Source of the DNA: Providencia sp. R33
Lineage (GTDB): Bacteria; Pseudomonadota; Gammaproteobacteria; Enterobacterales; Enterobacteriaceae
Reading direction: 5' to 3'
NCBI RefSeq assembly: GCF_019343475.1
Contig: NZ_CP072453.1
Span: forward strand, 868,001 to 932,000
Length of the DNA stretch: 64,000 bases
The position numbers and the translations under genes were made by a program. Every line of letters starts with the position of its first letter. Position 1 is the first letter of the stretch. This document shows, piece by piece, positions 51,820-60,266 of the stretch. Below the pieces are notes generated by a model. That model did no database searches. It was not told the origin of the DNA and saw only the letters and a program-made list of their open reading frames with translations.

Positions 51820-53211
51820 ATGCAAAGCACATCACAACTTGCGCGAGGGCTTTCTGCGCGCCACATCCGATTTATGGCTCTCGGTTCTGCGATTGGTACA
51901 GGGCTATTTTACGGTTCAGCAAAAGCGATAGAAACTGCAGGCCCGGCGGTCCTGCTGGCATATATCATTGGTGGTGCCGCGGTGTTTATGGTGATGCGTG
52001 CACTCGGGGAAATGGCCGTTCACCGCCCGCTTGCGGGGTCTTTTTCTCAGTATGCAAGCCACTATTTAGGTGCCAGAGCAGGCTTTTTTGCTGGCTGGAC
52101 CTATGTATTTGAAATGCTAATTGTTTGTCTCGCGGATGTCACGGCATTCGGTGTGTATATGAAACTCTGGTTCCCAGAAGTTGAACAATGGATTTGGGTA
52201 CTCAGCATTATATTTTTTATCGGTGCGATTAACTTATGCCACGTAAAAACCTTTGGTGAAATGGAGTTTTGGCTTTCCATCATCAAAGTGGTAGCGATTA
52301 TCGCGATGATAGTGGGCGGTGCAGCAATCATGTTGTTTGGCTTTGGTCAGGCAGCAGACCATGCAGTGGGTGTGTCTAACTTATTCATTCATGATGGATT
52401 TATGCCAAATGGAATAGGTGGGGTGATAGCATCATTTGCTGTGGTGATGTTTGCGTTTGGTGGTATTGAGGTCATTGGGATTACGGCAAGTGAAGCGAAA
52501 AACCCTGAAACGACAATCCCAAGGGCCATTAACGCCGTACCAATTCGCATCTTACTCTTTTATGTCCTGACGTTGTTTGTGTTGATGTGTATTTACCCAT
52601 GGAACCAAATTGGTCAACAAGGTAGCCCATTCGTTCAAATTTTCGATAGTTTAGGGATACAATCCGCAGCAAATATTTTGAATGTGGTGGTGATCACCGC
52701 GGCGATATCAGCAATTAATAGTGATATTTTTGGTGCAGGGCGCATGATGTACGGGATGGCGCATGAAGGGCAAGCTCCGAAAGCCTTTACCAAATTGACA
52801 AAAAATGGCGTACCGTGGATGACGGTGCTCGTTATGGTGGCTGTGCTGCTAGTGGGCGTTGTCTTGAACTATGTTATTCCTGATGACGTGTTTGTTGTGA
52901 TTGCATCCATTGCGACATTCGCCACTATTTGGGTCTGGTTGATGATTCTGCTCTCACAATTTGCGATGCGCAAGAAAATGTCACCAGAAGAAATCAGTCA
53001 ATTGAAATTCCCTGTGCCGATGTGGCCTGTCGCACCAATTCTTGCGATTGCTTTCATGGTGTTTATCTTTGGCGTGCTTGGCTATTTTGAAAGTACTCGA
53101 ATTGCCTTGTATGTTGGCATCGCTTGGTTAGTGTTATTAACTATCGCTTATGCGTTATGGGTTAAAAAGCCTACAAAAGAAACTGAGACACTCGTCCAGA
53201 GTGAAAGTTAA
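51820..53211 (+). CDS. hutT: APC-family amino-acid permease, probably histidine (HutT/ProY type)
   Basis: The 463-residue protein has about twelve membrane helices and the AAT-family N-terminal pattern RHIRFMALGSAIGTGLFYGSA, then MVMFAFGGIEVIGITASEAKNPETTIP. It is very similar to E. coli ProY and to HutT-type permeases. Its place 90 bases after hutH argues for histidine uptake rather than proline. The substrate is inferred from context only. Confidence 0.85.
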   Translation: MQSTSQLARGLSARHIRFMALGSAIGTGLFYGSAKAIETAGPAVLLAYIIGGAAVFMVMRALGEMAVHRPLAGSFSQYASHYLGARAGFFAGWTYVFEMLIVCLADVTAFGVYMKLWFPEVEQWIWVLSIIFFIGAINLCHVKTFGEMEFWLSIIKVVAIIAMIVGGAAIMLFGFGQAADHAVGVSNLFIHDGFMPNGIGGVIASFAVVMFAFGGIEVIGITASEAKNPETTIPRAINAVPIRILLFYVLTLFVLMCIYPWNQIGQQGSPFVQIFDSLGIQSAANILNVVVITAAISAINSDIFGAGRMMYGMAHEGQAPKAFTKLTKNGVPWMTVLVMVAVLLVGVVLNYVIPDDVFVVIASIATFATIWVWLMILLSQFAMRKKMSPEEISQLKFPVPMWPVAPILAIAFMVFIFGVLGYFESTRIALYVGIAWLVLLTIAYALWVKKPTKETETLVQSES

Positions 53212-53250
53212 TCTCACCATTTTTCTCTGATTGTTTTGGTATCTTCATTC

Positions 53251-53280
53251 ATGCCCTTTAGCGTCATAAAGGGCATTTTT
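53251..53280 (+). terminator. Terminator of the hut cluster
   Basis: ATGCCCTTTA/TAAAGGGCAT is a perfect 10-bp stem with a 6-base loop, followed by four T, 39 bases after hutT. Confidence 0.85.
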
Positions 53281-53423
53281 GCATCAAATTGCTATTCAAA
53301 GGTGCGATTTGGCCACTTTGTTAATTATTTTATTGCATTAATCTGCTGATTTGTCTTTCACTTCGTGGCAAACTTTAGTTATTCGCATTTTCCCTTTCAA
53401 AAATCACGCTGGAGAAACCCTTC

Positions 53424-54356
53424 TTGGAAAAGATCTTCGTTGATGAAGCTGTCGCAGAACTTCATACCATTCAGGATATTTTACGTTGGACGATGAGTCG
53501 CTTTAATGCTGCCAATGTATATTATGGCCACGGAACCGATAACCCGTGGGATGAGGCGCTGCAATTAGTGTTGCCAACGCTTTATTTACCTTTAGATCTG
53601 CCGGATGAACTTCTCTCATCGCGCTTAACGCCAACTGAGCGTCACCGTATTATTGAGCGTGTTTTGCGCAGAGTTAATGACCGTATTCCAGTGGCGTACT
53701 TAACCAACCGTTCATGGTTCTGCGGTCATGAATTTTATGTGGATGAGCGCGTGCTAATCCCACGTTCACCTATTGGTGAGCTGATTAATAATCACTTTGT
53801 TGGATTGTTAGCAGATGAGCCACAGACTATTTTGGATTTATGCACCGGTAGCGGTTGTATTGCCATTGCGTGTGCTTATGAATTCCCAGATGCAGAAGTG
53901 GATGCGGTTGATATTTCTAGTGATGTTCTTGCTGTTGCCGAAGAAAATATCGCTAACCACGGTTTAGATCACCGTGTGGTACCTATCCGTTCAGACTTAT
54001 TCCGTGATATGCCAGAGGTAAAATATGACCTCATCGTCACGAACCCTCCGTATGTAGATGCCGAGGACATGGGGGACTTACCAGAGGAATTCCGTGTTGA
54101 ACCTGAATTAGCACTTGCTGCGGGTAGTGATGGTTTAAAACTGGTACGTCGAATTCTGGCAAATGCGCCGCGTTTCCTGACTGAAGAGGGAATTCTGGTG
54201 TGTGAAGTCGGTAACAGTATGGTTCACCTTATCGAACAATATCCTGAGATCCCATTTATTTGGTTAGATTTCGAATACGGTGGTGATGGTGTATTTATGT
54301 TAACGCGTGAACAGCTGGTTGAGCATCATGCGCATTTTGATTTATATATTGATTAA
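53424..54356 (+). CDS. prmB: Ribosomal protein uL3 glutamine methyltransferase PrmB
   Basis: PrmB methylates a glutamine of ribosomal protein uL3. The 310-residue protein has the SAM motif LDLCTGSGCIAIACA near residue 135 and the NPPY motif in DLIVTNPPYVDAED. The N-terminal RHRIIERVLRRVNDRIPVAYLTNRSWF matches E. coli PrmB, whose start codon is also unusual. The start is TTG, nine bases after GGAG. It precedes aroC, as in other enterics. Confidence 0.95.
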   Translation: MEKIFVDEAVAELHTIQDILRWTMSRFNAANVYYGHGTDNPWDEALQLVLPTLYLPLDLPDELLSSRLTPTERHRIIERVLRRVNDRIPVAYLTNRSWFCGHEFYVDERVLIPRSPIGELINNHFVGLLADEPQTILDLCTGSGCIAIACAYEFPDAEVDAVDISSDVLAVAEENIANHGLDHRVVPIRSDLFRDMPEVKYDLIVTNPPYVDAEDMGDLPEEFRVEPELALAAGSDGLKLVRRILANAPRFLTEEGILVCEVGNSMVHLIEQYPEIPFIWLDFEYGGDGVFMLTREQLVEHHAHFDLYID

Positions 54357-54469
54357 TCAATAGTTGCACGAAGAGTTAGGATCGGGTAATCAATAAGAAC
54401 AATATAATAACATCATCATTAACAACCACATTCTTGGTATTCAAGAACGGCTTAAAATAGGAAACTCCG

Positions 54470-55558
54470 ATGGCTGGAAATTCAATTGGGCAACTGTTTC
54501 GTGTGACAACATTTGGTGAGTCACACGGCGTGGCATTAGGTTGCATCGTCGATGGCGTACCTCCGGGGTTAGCACTGACAGAAGCAGATTTACAAATCGA
54601 TTTAGACCGTCGCCGACCGGGCACATCACGTTATACAACAGCGCGCCGTGAACCTGATCAGGTTAAAATTCTTTCGGGTGTATTTAATGGTATCACCACA
54701 GGGACAAGCATTGGTCTATTGATTGAAAATACCGACCAACGTTCACAAGACTATGGTGCAATCAAAGATGTCTTTAGACCGGGGCATGCAGATTACACTT
54801 ATGAGCAGAAATATGGCCAACGCGATTACCGTGGTGGTGGGCGTTCATCAGCACGTGAAACCGCAATGCGAGTTGCAGCTGGAGCTATTGCAAAAAAATA
54901 CCTACAAGAGAAATTAGGTATTCAAATTCGTGGTTGCTTAACCCAAATGGGTCCTGTTGAGTGTGAAATTAAAGACTGGTCAATCGTTGAAGAGAATCCA
55001 TTCTTTTGCCCTGATCCTAGCAAATTAGACGCCCTTGATGAATTGCTGCGTGGCTTGAAAAAAGAAGGTGATTCCATTGGTGCTAAAATTACCGTTGTTG
55101 CGGAGCATGTTCCTGCTGGATTAGGCGAACCTGTATTTGACCGATTAGATGCGGATATCGCCCATGCACTAATGAGCATTAATGCGGTTAAAGGGGTGGA
55201 AATTGGCGATGGCTTTGGCGTTATTGGCCTGAAAGGCAGTGAAAACCGCGATGAAATTACCCGCGCAGGTTTTACGTCAAACCATGCAGGGGGAATTTTA
55301 GGGGGAATTAGCAGTAGCCAACCTATTATTGCCCATATTGCTTTAAAACCGACATCGAGTATTACGGTTTCAGGTAAAACATTAAATCGAGATGGTGAAG
55401 AAGTAGATATGATCACCAAAGGTCGCCATGACCCTTGTGTGGGGATCCGCGCTGTACCTATCGCAGAAGCGATGTTGGCGATTGTGTTAATGGATCATTT
55501 CTTGCGTCACCGTGGCCAGTGTGCTGATGTGACTCCGGCGATGCAACCATTTGAATAA
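54470..55558 (+). CDS. aroC: Chorismate synthase
   Basis: AroC makes chorismate from EPSP with reduced flavin, the last common step to aromatic compounds. The 362-residue protein has the family signatures GESHGVALGCIVDGVPPGL near residue 15, RRPGTSRYTTARREPD around 43 and YRGGGRSSARETAMRVAAGA around 120. Length matches E. coli AroC (361). It follows prmB after 113 bases and is followed by a terminator-like hairpin. Confidence 0.97.
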   Translation: MAGNSIGQLFRVTTFGESHGVALGCIVDGVPPGLALTEADLQIDLDRRRPGTSRYTTARREPDQVKILSGVFNGITTGTSIGLLIENTDQRSQDYGAIKDVFRPGHADYTYEQKYGQRDYRGGGRSSARETAMRVAAGAIAKKYLQEKLGIQIRGCLTQMGPVECEIKDWSIVEENPFFCPDPSKLDALDELLRGLKKEGDSIGAKITVVAEHVPAGLGEPVFDRLDADIAHALMSINAVKGVEIGDGFGVIGLKGSENRDEITRAGFTSNHAGGILGGISSSQPIIAHIALKPTSSITVSGKTLNRDGEEVDMITKGRHDPCVGIRAVPIAEAMLAIVLMDHFLRHRGQCADVTPAMQPFE

Positions 55559-55581
55559 CATTGGAGAATAGCTAATGTTAT

Positions 55582-55612
55582 AAAAGGAGCGAAGCGGTTA
55601 GTCGCTCTTTTG
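55582..55612 (+). terminator. aroC terminator
   Basis: AAAAGGAGCGA pairs with TCGCTCTTTT (one bulge) around a 9-base loop and ends in T4. Confidence 0.75.
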
Positions 55613-55731
55613 ATATGAAGGTTTGGATGATGCCTCCTTAAAAATATTTCATCTGGGTTGTGATATTGCAATGCAAAGTTGCGATAAATTACGCACTAAC
55701 ATCATGATATATCTCATTTTTGGATTGAAAA

Positions 55732-56535
55732 ATGGATTGGCTAACCGCCGTTGCACCTGAAGTTTATGCCTTACTTTTCTTTGTTGCACTTTTTGCTGGT
55801 TTTATTGATTCTATTGCGGGCGGTGGCGGGTTATTAACGATACCTGCGCTGTTGTCTGTTGGTATCACACCAGTTGAAGCGTTAGCGACCAATAAGCTCC
55901 AAGCAGTTGGCGGGTCATTTTCTTCCACTTTATATTTTGTTAGGCGCAAAGCGATTGACCTACGCGAGCAAATTTTCCCCTTCATTATGACAATGTTTGG
56001 TGCGATGCTCGGGGCGATTGTTATTCAAATGATCGATACTGCTTTCCTTAAACAGTTGCTTCCTGTATTGGTTATCTGTGTCGGTCTCTATTTTTTATTA
56101 ACGCCGTCAATCGGTGTGCAAGATAGGCAACAACGTGTGAGCATGCCATTTTTTGGCGTGGCTATCGGAATGACTCTGGGCTTCTATGATGGCGCATTTG
56201 GGCCAGGTACAGGCTCATTTTTGGCATTAGGCTATGTATTGCTGCTCGGTTATAATCTGGCAAAAGCTACAGCTCATGCAAAATTACTCAACTTCGCCTC
56301 CAATTTCGGCTCTTTAGTGTTTTTTATTATCGGAGGTCATGTTCTTTGGATGCTCGGTTTTGTTATGCTGGCGGGCCAAATGATAGGCGCGCGGTTAGGC
56401 GCTCGTTTGGTGTTAACTAAAGGACAAAAACTGATCAGGCCGATGATTGTGGTGATTTCGTTGTTGATGAGTATTAAGTTACTCCACGATAGCCATGGTG
56501 ATATGATTAAAGCTTGGTTCCTCTCATTATTTTAA
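55732..56535 (+). CDS. yfcA: TSUP family membrane protein YfcA
   Basis: The 267-residue inner-membrane protein belongs to the sulfite/sulfoacetate exporter (TSUP) family. Visible are the tandem GGGGLLTIPALLSVG motif with ATNKLQA near residue 55, and the second-half GPGTGSFLALGYVLLLGYN, ATAHAKLLNFASN. The E. coli orthologue YfcA has no proven substrate. In E. coli mepA lies between aroC and yfcA; it is absent here. The short 17-base gap to epmC suggests co-transcription. Confidence 0.9.
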   Translation: MDWLTAVAPEVYALLFFVALFAGFIDSIAGGGGLLTIPALLSVGITPVEALATNKLQAVGGSFSSTLYFVRRKAIDLREQIFPFIMTMFGAMLGAIVIQMIDTAFLKQLLPVLVICVGLYFLLTPSIGVQDRQQRVSMPFFGVAIGMTLGFYDGAFGPGTGSFLALGYVLLLGYNLAKATAHAKLLNFASNFGSLVFFIIGGHVLWMLGFVMLAGQMIGARLGARLVLTKGQKLIRPMIVVISLLMSIKLLHDSHGDMIKAWFLSLF

Positions 56536-56552
56536 GATGATTTAAATTATTC

Positions 56553-57101
56553 ATGAGTAAACATAATTATCAGGACTTGATTGAGATTTTTGATGGATGT
56601 TTTGGTGAAACCTATAACACCAAGCTGGTAAAAGGGGACGATGAACCCATTTATTTACCTGCCGATGAGGCCGTTCCTTATCACCGCATTGTGTTTGCCC
56701 ATGGCTTTTTTACCAGCGGGTTACATGAAATTTCTCACTGGTGTATTGCGGGTGAAGCCCGACGCCAGCAGGTAGATTACGGTTATTGGTACTGCCCTGA
56801 TGGGCGTGATGAAAAAACGCAATGTGAGTTTGAAGTCGTTGAAATAAAACCTCAAGCTCTTGATTGGCTGTTTTGTGTTGCGGTAGGCATTCCTTTTAAT
56901 GTCAGTTGCGATAACTTGGAAGGGAATTTTGAACCCGATCGCATCGCATTTATGCGCAAAGTTCATGCACAAGTGATGACTTATTTGCAAAATGGCATTC
57001 CTGAGCGCCCATTGTGCTTTATTAATGCGTTACAATCGTTTTACAATACGCCTCCACTTTGTGCAGAAGACTTTCCCTATCCGGAAGACATTTTTGCCTA
57101 A
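56553..57101 (+). CDS. epmC: Elongation factor P hydroxylase EpmC
   Basis: EpmC (YfcM) hydroxylates the beta-lysylated lysine of elongation factor P. The 182-residue protein has FAHGFFTSGLHEISHWCIAGEARR in which the HEISHW metal motif is clear, then DYGYWYCPDGRDE and the C-terminal NTPPLCAEDFPYP. The length equals that of E. coli YfcM. It sits between yfcA and yfcL, as in other enterics. Confidence 0.95.
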   Translation: MSKHNYQDLIEIFDGCFGETYNTKLVKGDDEPIYLPADEAVPYHRIVFAHGFFTSGLHEISHWCIAGEARRQQVDYGYWYCPDGRDEKTQCEFEVVEIKPQALDWLFCVAVGIPFNVSCDNLEGNFEPDRIAFMRKVHAQVMTYLQNGIPERPLCFINALQSFYNTPPLCAEDFPYPEDIFA

Positions 57102-57128
57102 TTGACACATTTAAAGTAAGGATTAAGC

Positions 57129-57401
57129 ATGCTTGCGGATTTAGAAACACGCATACTGACAAAAATTGATGATATGGTTGAACACGCTAGCGACGATGAA
57201 TTATTCGCGGGCGGTTATCTGCGTGGTCACTTAACCCTTGCTGTGGCTGAGCTTGAAGAAGAAAACGAAACTAGCTCAGAAGCGTTGTATCAACGCGTTG
57301 AAGAAAGCATTCAAACTGCCATTAAAGCGGGTGAGTTAACACCCCCTGACCAAATTTTGGTTTTAGGTATGTGGAAAAATTTATTAAATAACGCAATTTA
57401 A
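57129..57401 (+). CDS. yfcL: YfcL family protein
   Basis: The 90-residue acidic protein has the YfcL pattern DDMVEHASDDELFAGGYLRGHLTLAVAELE and ends in DQILVLGMWKNLL. No function is known. It is 27 bases after epmC in the same direction, and a terminator follows. Confidence 0.9.
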   Translation: MLADLETRILTKIDDMVEHASDDELFAGGYLRGHLTLAVAELEEENETSSEALYQRVEESIQTAIKAGELTPPDQILVLGMWKNLLNNAI

Positions 57402-57421
57402 TTTTCTGTGTTATGAATTGG

Positions 57422-57443
57422 AAGCGGGGAAACCCGCTTTTTT
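57422..57443 (+). terminator. yfcA-epmC-yfcL terminator
   Basis: AAGCGGG/CCCGCTT forms a 7-bp stem around GAAA and is followed by a T-run. Confidence 0.85.
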
Positions 57444-57473
57444 GTTAGCTAAATTTTGTGATGAGTAGACATT

Positions 57474-57989
57474 ATGGCGCATATTCGCTTAGCAAAATCG
57501 GCAGATGCTAAATACCTCCCTGCTGTTGAAGCTTCCGCTGGGCAGGCATTTACGAGTATTGAAAAATATAAATGGCTTGCTGAAGGCGATGGACAAACTG
57601 AGCAAGACCACCTTGATTGTATTGCCGAGCAATTAGAATGGGTGGCGGTGAATGATAGCGGTGAACCGATTGGTTTTATTAATGCTGAAAGCCATCATGA
57701 TAGCCTGTTTATTTGCGAGGTTTCAGTCTGCCAGCAATGGCAAGGGCAGGGGCTGGGTAAACAACTGATTAAGCAGGTTTTAGATGCAGCTTTGGCGCGT
57801 AATATTACGACTGTAACCTTGACCACTTGCCGTGATGTCCCTTGGAATGCACCTTATTACCAACGCTTAGGCTTTGAAATATTAAATAAAAGCCAATTGA
57901 CTGACACACTGCGCGATATTTTGCAGTATGAAATCGACGCAGGGTTCCAAGCAACAGACCGCTGTGCGATGGCAATTCAATTAGCTTAA
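57474..57989 (+). CDS. GNAT family N-acetyltransferase
   Basis: The 171-residue protein has GNAT motif A: LFICEVSVCQQWQGQGLGKQLI, followed by VTLTTCRDVPWNAPYYQRLGFE. These bind acetyl-CoA. The substrate is unknown. The gene lies between yfcL and mnmC; in E. coli no gene of this family lies there, so it is an extra gene in the local order. It is convergent with mnmC, 35 bases apart. Confidence 0.85.
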   Translation: MAHIRLAKSADAKYLPAVEASAGQAFTSIEKYKWLAEGDGQTEQDHLDCIAEQLEWVAVNDSGEPIGFINAESHHDSLFICEVSVCQQWQGQGLGKQLIKQVLDAALARNITTVTLTTCRDVPWNAPYYQRLGFEILNKSQLTDTLRDILQYEIDAGFQATDRCAMAIQLA

Positions 57990-58024
57990 AGCAGGCTTAA
58001 ATCCCTAAGCCTGCCAGTTGGTTG

Positions 58025-60064
58025 TTAGTACGGTATTTTTACGGGGCGGCCTACCCGCAATTTTTTAACCCAAAAGCGATTTGGGTTCAATTCAGTCAAC
58101 GTTTCATCATCTAATGGTAGAGGCTGCCCAAAAATCTGAGAGGCAAGAATTTCCGCACACAGTGGGGCGGTGGATAGCCCTCTTGAGCCCAGTGCGCCAA
58201 AGATAAATAAGTTAGGGTAAACGGGCGCATTTTCAACGGGGTGGCTCTTTGCGATTTTTGTCTGCAAATCATGATAGGCAGCTAAATGTTGCTCATAATT
58301 TGGCACGTTTCCTAAAAGTGGGAAGTGATCACGTATGACGCAGCGAATGCCTTGGCGCGATTGTTTATGTGAAATATCAATTTCATGAGGCCATGAAACA
58401 TCGGGCAAATTATCAATGAGCTTTTGGCGGTTAGCTTGCTGCTCAGCTTCATTGTAGTTTAAATCGAGGTAGTCACGTTGATAGCTGGCACCCAAACAAT
58501 GGTGCTTGCCTGTATTGTCCGCAGGGGTTAAATAGCCCTCAAAACACAACACATTTTTAAGCTGTTGCAGCGTTGGATTGGTCGGAATATGGCTGACTTG
58601 TCCCCGTACTGCGTTTATGGGCAAATTGACGGTTTGTGAATATTGGCGCAGTTTATGGCCATTCGCAATAACTACAGTTGAGTGTACACGTGTTAGCTCT
58701 TTTTGCTCAGGTGTTGTTATCTTCAATTGCCAGTGACGTTCGTTTTGTTCTAATGCGGTGACATCATGATTAAAATAAAACTTAACACCTTGGTGTTGCA
58801 GATAATGATATAAGCCCTCGCATAGATCAGCAGGGCACAGCCAGCCACCCGATGGGTAATGAATACCATCATAGTTGACATCAACGCCACAAATATCATT
58901 AAGTTGCTGGTGGGTTTTACCCACGGCAAAATCTTCAGGCCAATTCGTATCTAGCATCCCTGCAATTTTACGGGCGATTTTTTCGTTATAGGCTAATTGA
59001 GTAACGCCACACCACTGGCCATCAAAGGGAATTTCCAAGGTGGCAAGCTGGTGGTAAAAGCGTTTAGCAAACGGAAAAGCACTGACAAAAAAACGCTCCA
59101 GTGGGTCATTCGTACCCGTTAATAAAGGGTAAATAGCGCCTTGGCGGTTACCCGATGCATTTTGGGCAAGGTGAGTGTCTTTACAATACAGTGCGACGTT
59201 GGCACCGCGTTTCATGAGGGAGTAGGCGGTTGTTAAACTGGCAAGCCCGCCACCAATAATGGCGATATCAGTTGGGTTATCAGCAGGTTGTCTTTTGCTC
59301 CATGGCATTGAATGTTGATAAGAATTTTCAGTTAATGTGCCTGTTAGCATTTCGCGTTTTTGCCCAAACCCTTTGACTTTTTGCAGCGTAAACCCGGCTT
59401 GTTGCAACCCGCGTTTGACAAAACCTGCCACGGTGAATGTGGAAAACGTTGCCCCTTTTCGTGCAAAAATTGCCATTGCAGCGAACACTTGTTCGCTCCA
59501 CATTTGTGGATTTTTAGAAGGTGCGAAACCATCCAAAAACCAAGCATCTATCTTATTGTTTAAATTATCTTTAAGAAGCGATATTTGCTCATTAATATCC
59601 CCAAACCATAAATCTAATGTAATATCACCATTTTCTAAAATAATTCTTTGATTACCCGCTAATGCAGGTGGCCAGTTTTCACATAATTCGGTTGATAGCG
59701 CCGAAAGTTCAGGCCAGCAGTGATGTGCAGCAATTAAGTCCGATTTTGTCAGGGGGAATTGCTCAAAACTAATGAAATGTAACCGCTTAAGAGGAGATTG
59801 TGGATTCTGAGCTTTGAACTGCATAAATGATTGCCATAAAACGAGGAAATTCAAACCGGTACCAAACCCTGTTTCAGCGATTACACAGGTTTCATCAGAA
59901 TGCGTCTTAAAACGCTCAGGGAAATGATTTCCGTGCAAAAAAACATGGCGAGACTCTTCTAACCCACTTTGGTTAGAGAAATAGATATCTGCAAATTGCT
60001 CAGACATGGGAGTGCCTTCATCATTCCAGCTAAGGCGTGCGGTTTGTACTGCGCTCTTTTTCAC
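58025..60064 (-). CDS. mnmC: tRNA 5-methylaminomethyl-2-thiouridine biosynthesis bifunctional protein MnmC
   Basis: MnmC finishes the wobble uridine modification of tRNAs for Lys, Glu and Gln. An FAD-dependent half removes carboxymethyl and a SAM-dependent half adds methyl. The methyltransferase half (about residues 1-250) has ETGFGTGLNFLVLWQSF and AWFLDGFAPSKNPQMW. The oxidoreductase half has IIGGGLASLTTAYSL and GNRQGAIYPLL. The GTG at 60064 gives an N-terminus that aligns without gaps to E. coli MnmC (679 residues). Frames up to 60085 are longer but unsupported. The gene is divergent from fabB. Confidence 0.95.
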   Translation of the reverse strand: MKKSAVQTARLSWNDEGTPMSEQFADIYFSNQSGLEESRHVFLHGNHFPERFKTHSDETCVIAETGFGTGLNFLVLWQSFMQFKAQNPQSPLKRLHFISFEQFPLTKSDLIAAHHCWPELSALSTELCENWPPALAGNQRIILENGDITLDLWFGDINEQISLLKDNLNNKIDAWFLDGFAPSKNPQMWSEQVFAAMAIFARKGATFSTFTVAGFVKRGLQQAGFTLQKVKGFGQKREMLTGTLTENSYQHSMPWSKRQPADNPTDIAIIGGGLASLTTAYSLMKRGANVALYCKDTHLAQNASGNRQGAIYPLLTGTNDPLERFFVSAFPFAKRFYHQLATLEIPFDGQWCGVTQLAYNEKIARKIAGMLDTNWPEDFAVGKTHQQLNDICGVDVNYDGIHYPSGGWLCPADLCEGLYHYLQHQGVKFYFNHDVTALEQNERHWQLKITTPEQKELTRVHSTVVIANGHKLRQYSQTVNLPINAVRGQVSHIPTNPTLQQLKNVLCFEGYLTPADNTGKHHCLGASYQRDYLDLNYNEAEQQANRQKLIDNLPDVSWPHEIDISHKQSRQGIRCVIRDHFPLLGNVPNYEQHLAAYHDLQTKIAKSHPVENAPVYPNLFIFGALGSRGLSTAPLCAEILASQIFGQPLPLDDETLTELNPNRFWVKKLRVGRPVKIPY

Positions 60065-60177
60065 GATAAAGCCTATGATCACCAAATAATCGCTAAATTT
60101 TACCGCTGATAGTCGTGTAAGGCTACTGTCATAAAAATGTGTTATTACTGGCGTAGAGAAAAAAATACAAAAATTTA

Positions 60178-60213
60178 CCCTGATCGGACTTGTTCAGCGT
60201 ACAAGTGTAAGCT
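60178..60213 (+). promoter_or_regulatory. Adjacent FadR-like and FabR-like sites upstream of fabB
   Basis: CCCTGATCGGACTTGTT (60178-60194) resembles the FadR activator site, and the palindrome AGCGTACAAGTGTAAGCT (60196-60213) resembles the FabR repressor site. The same order of the two sites is known at E. coli fabB, so unsaturated fatty-acid synthesis is probably controlled the same way. Confidence 0.72.
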
Positions 60214-60266
60214 AAAGTGACACCCTGTAATCCCGCAATCATATAATTATAGACATGAGGTAACGA

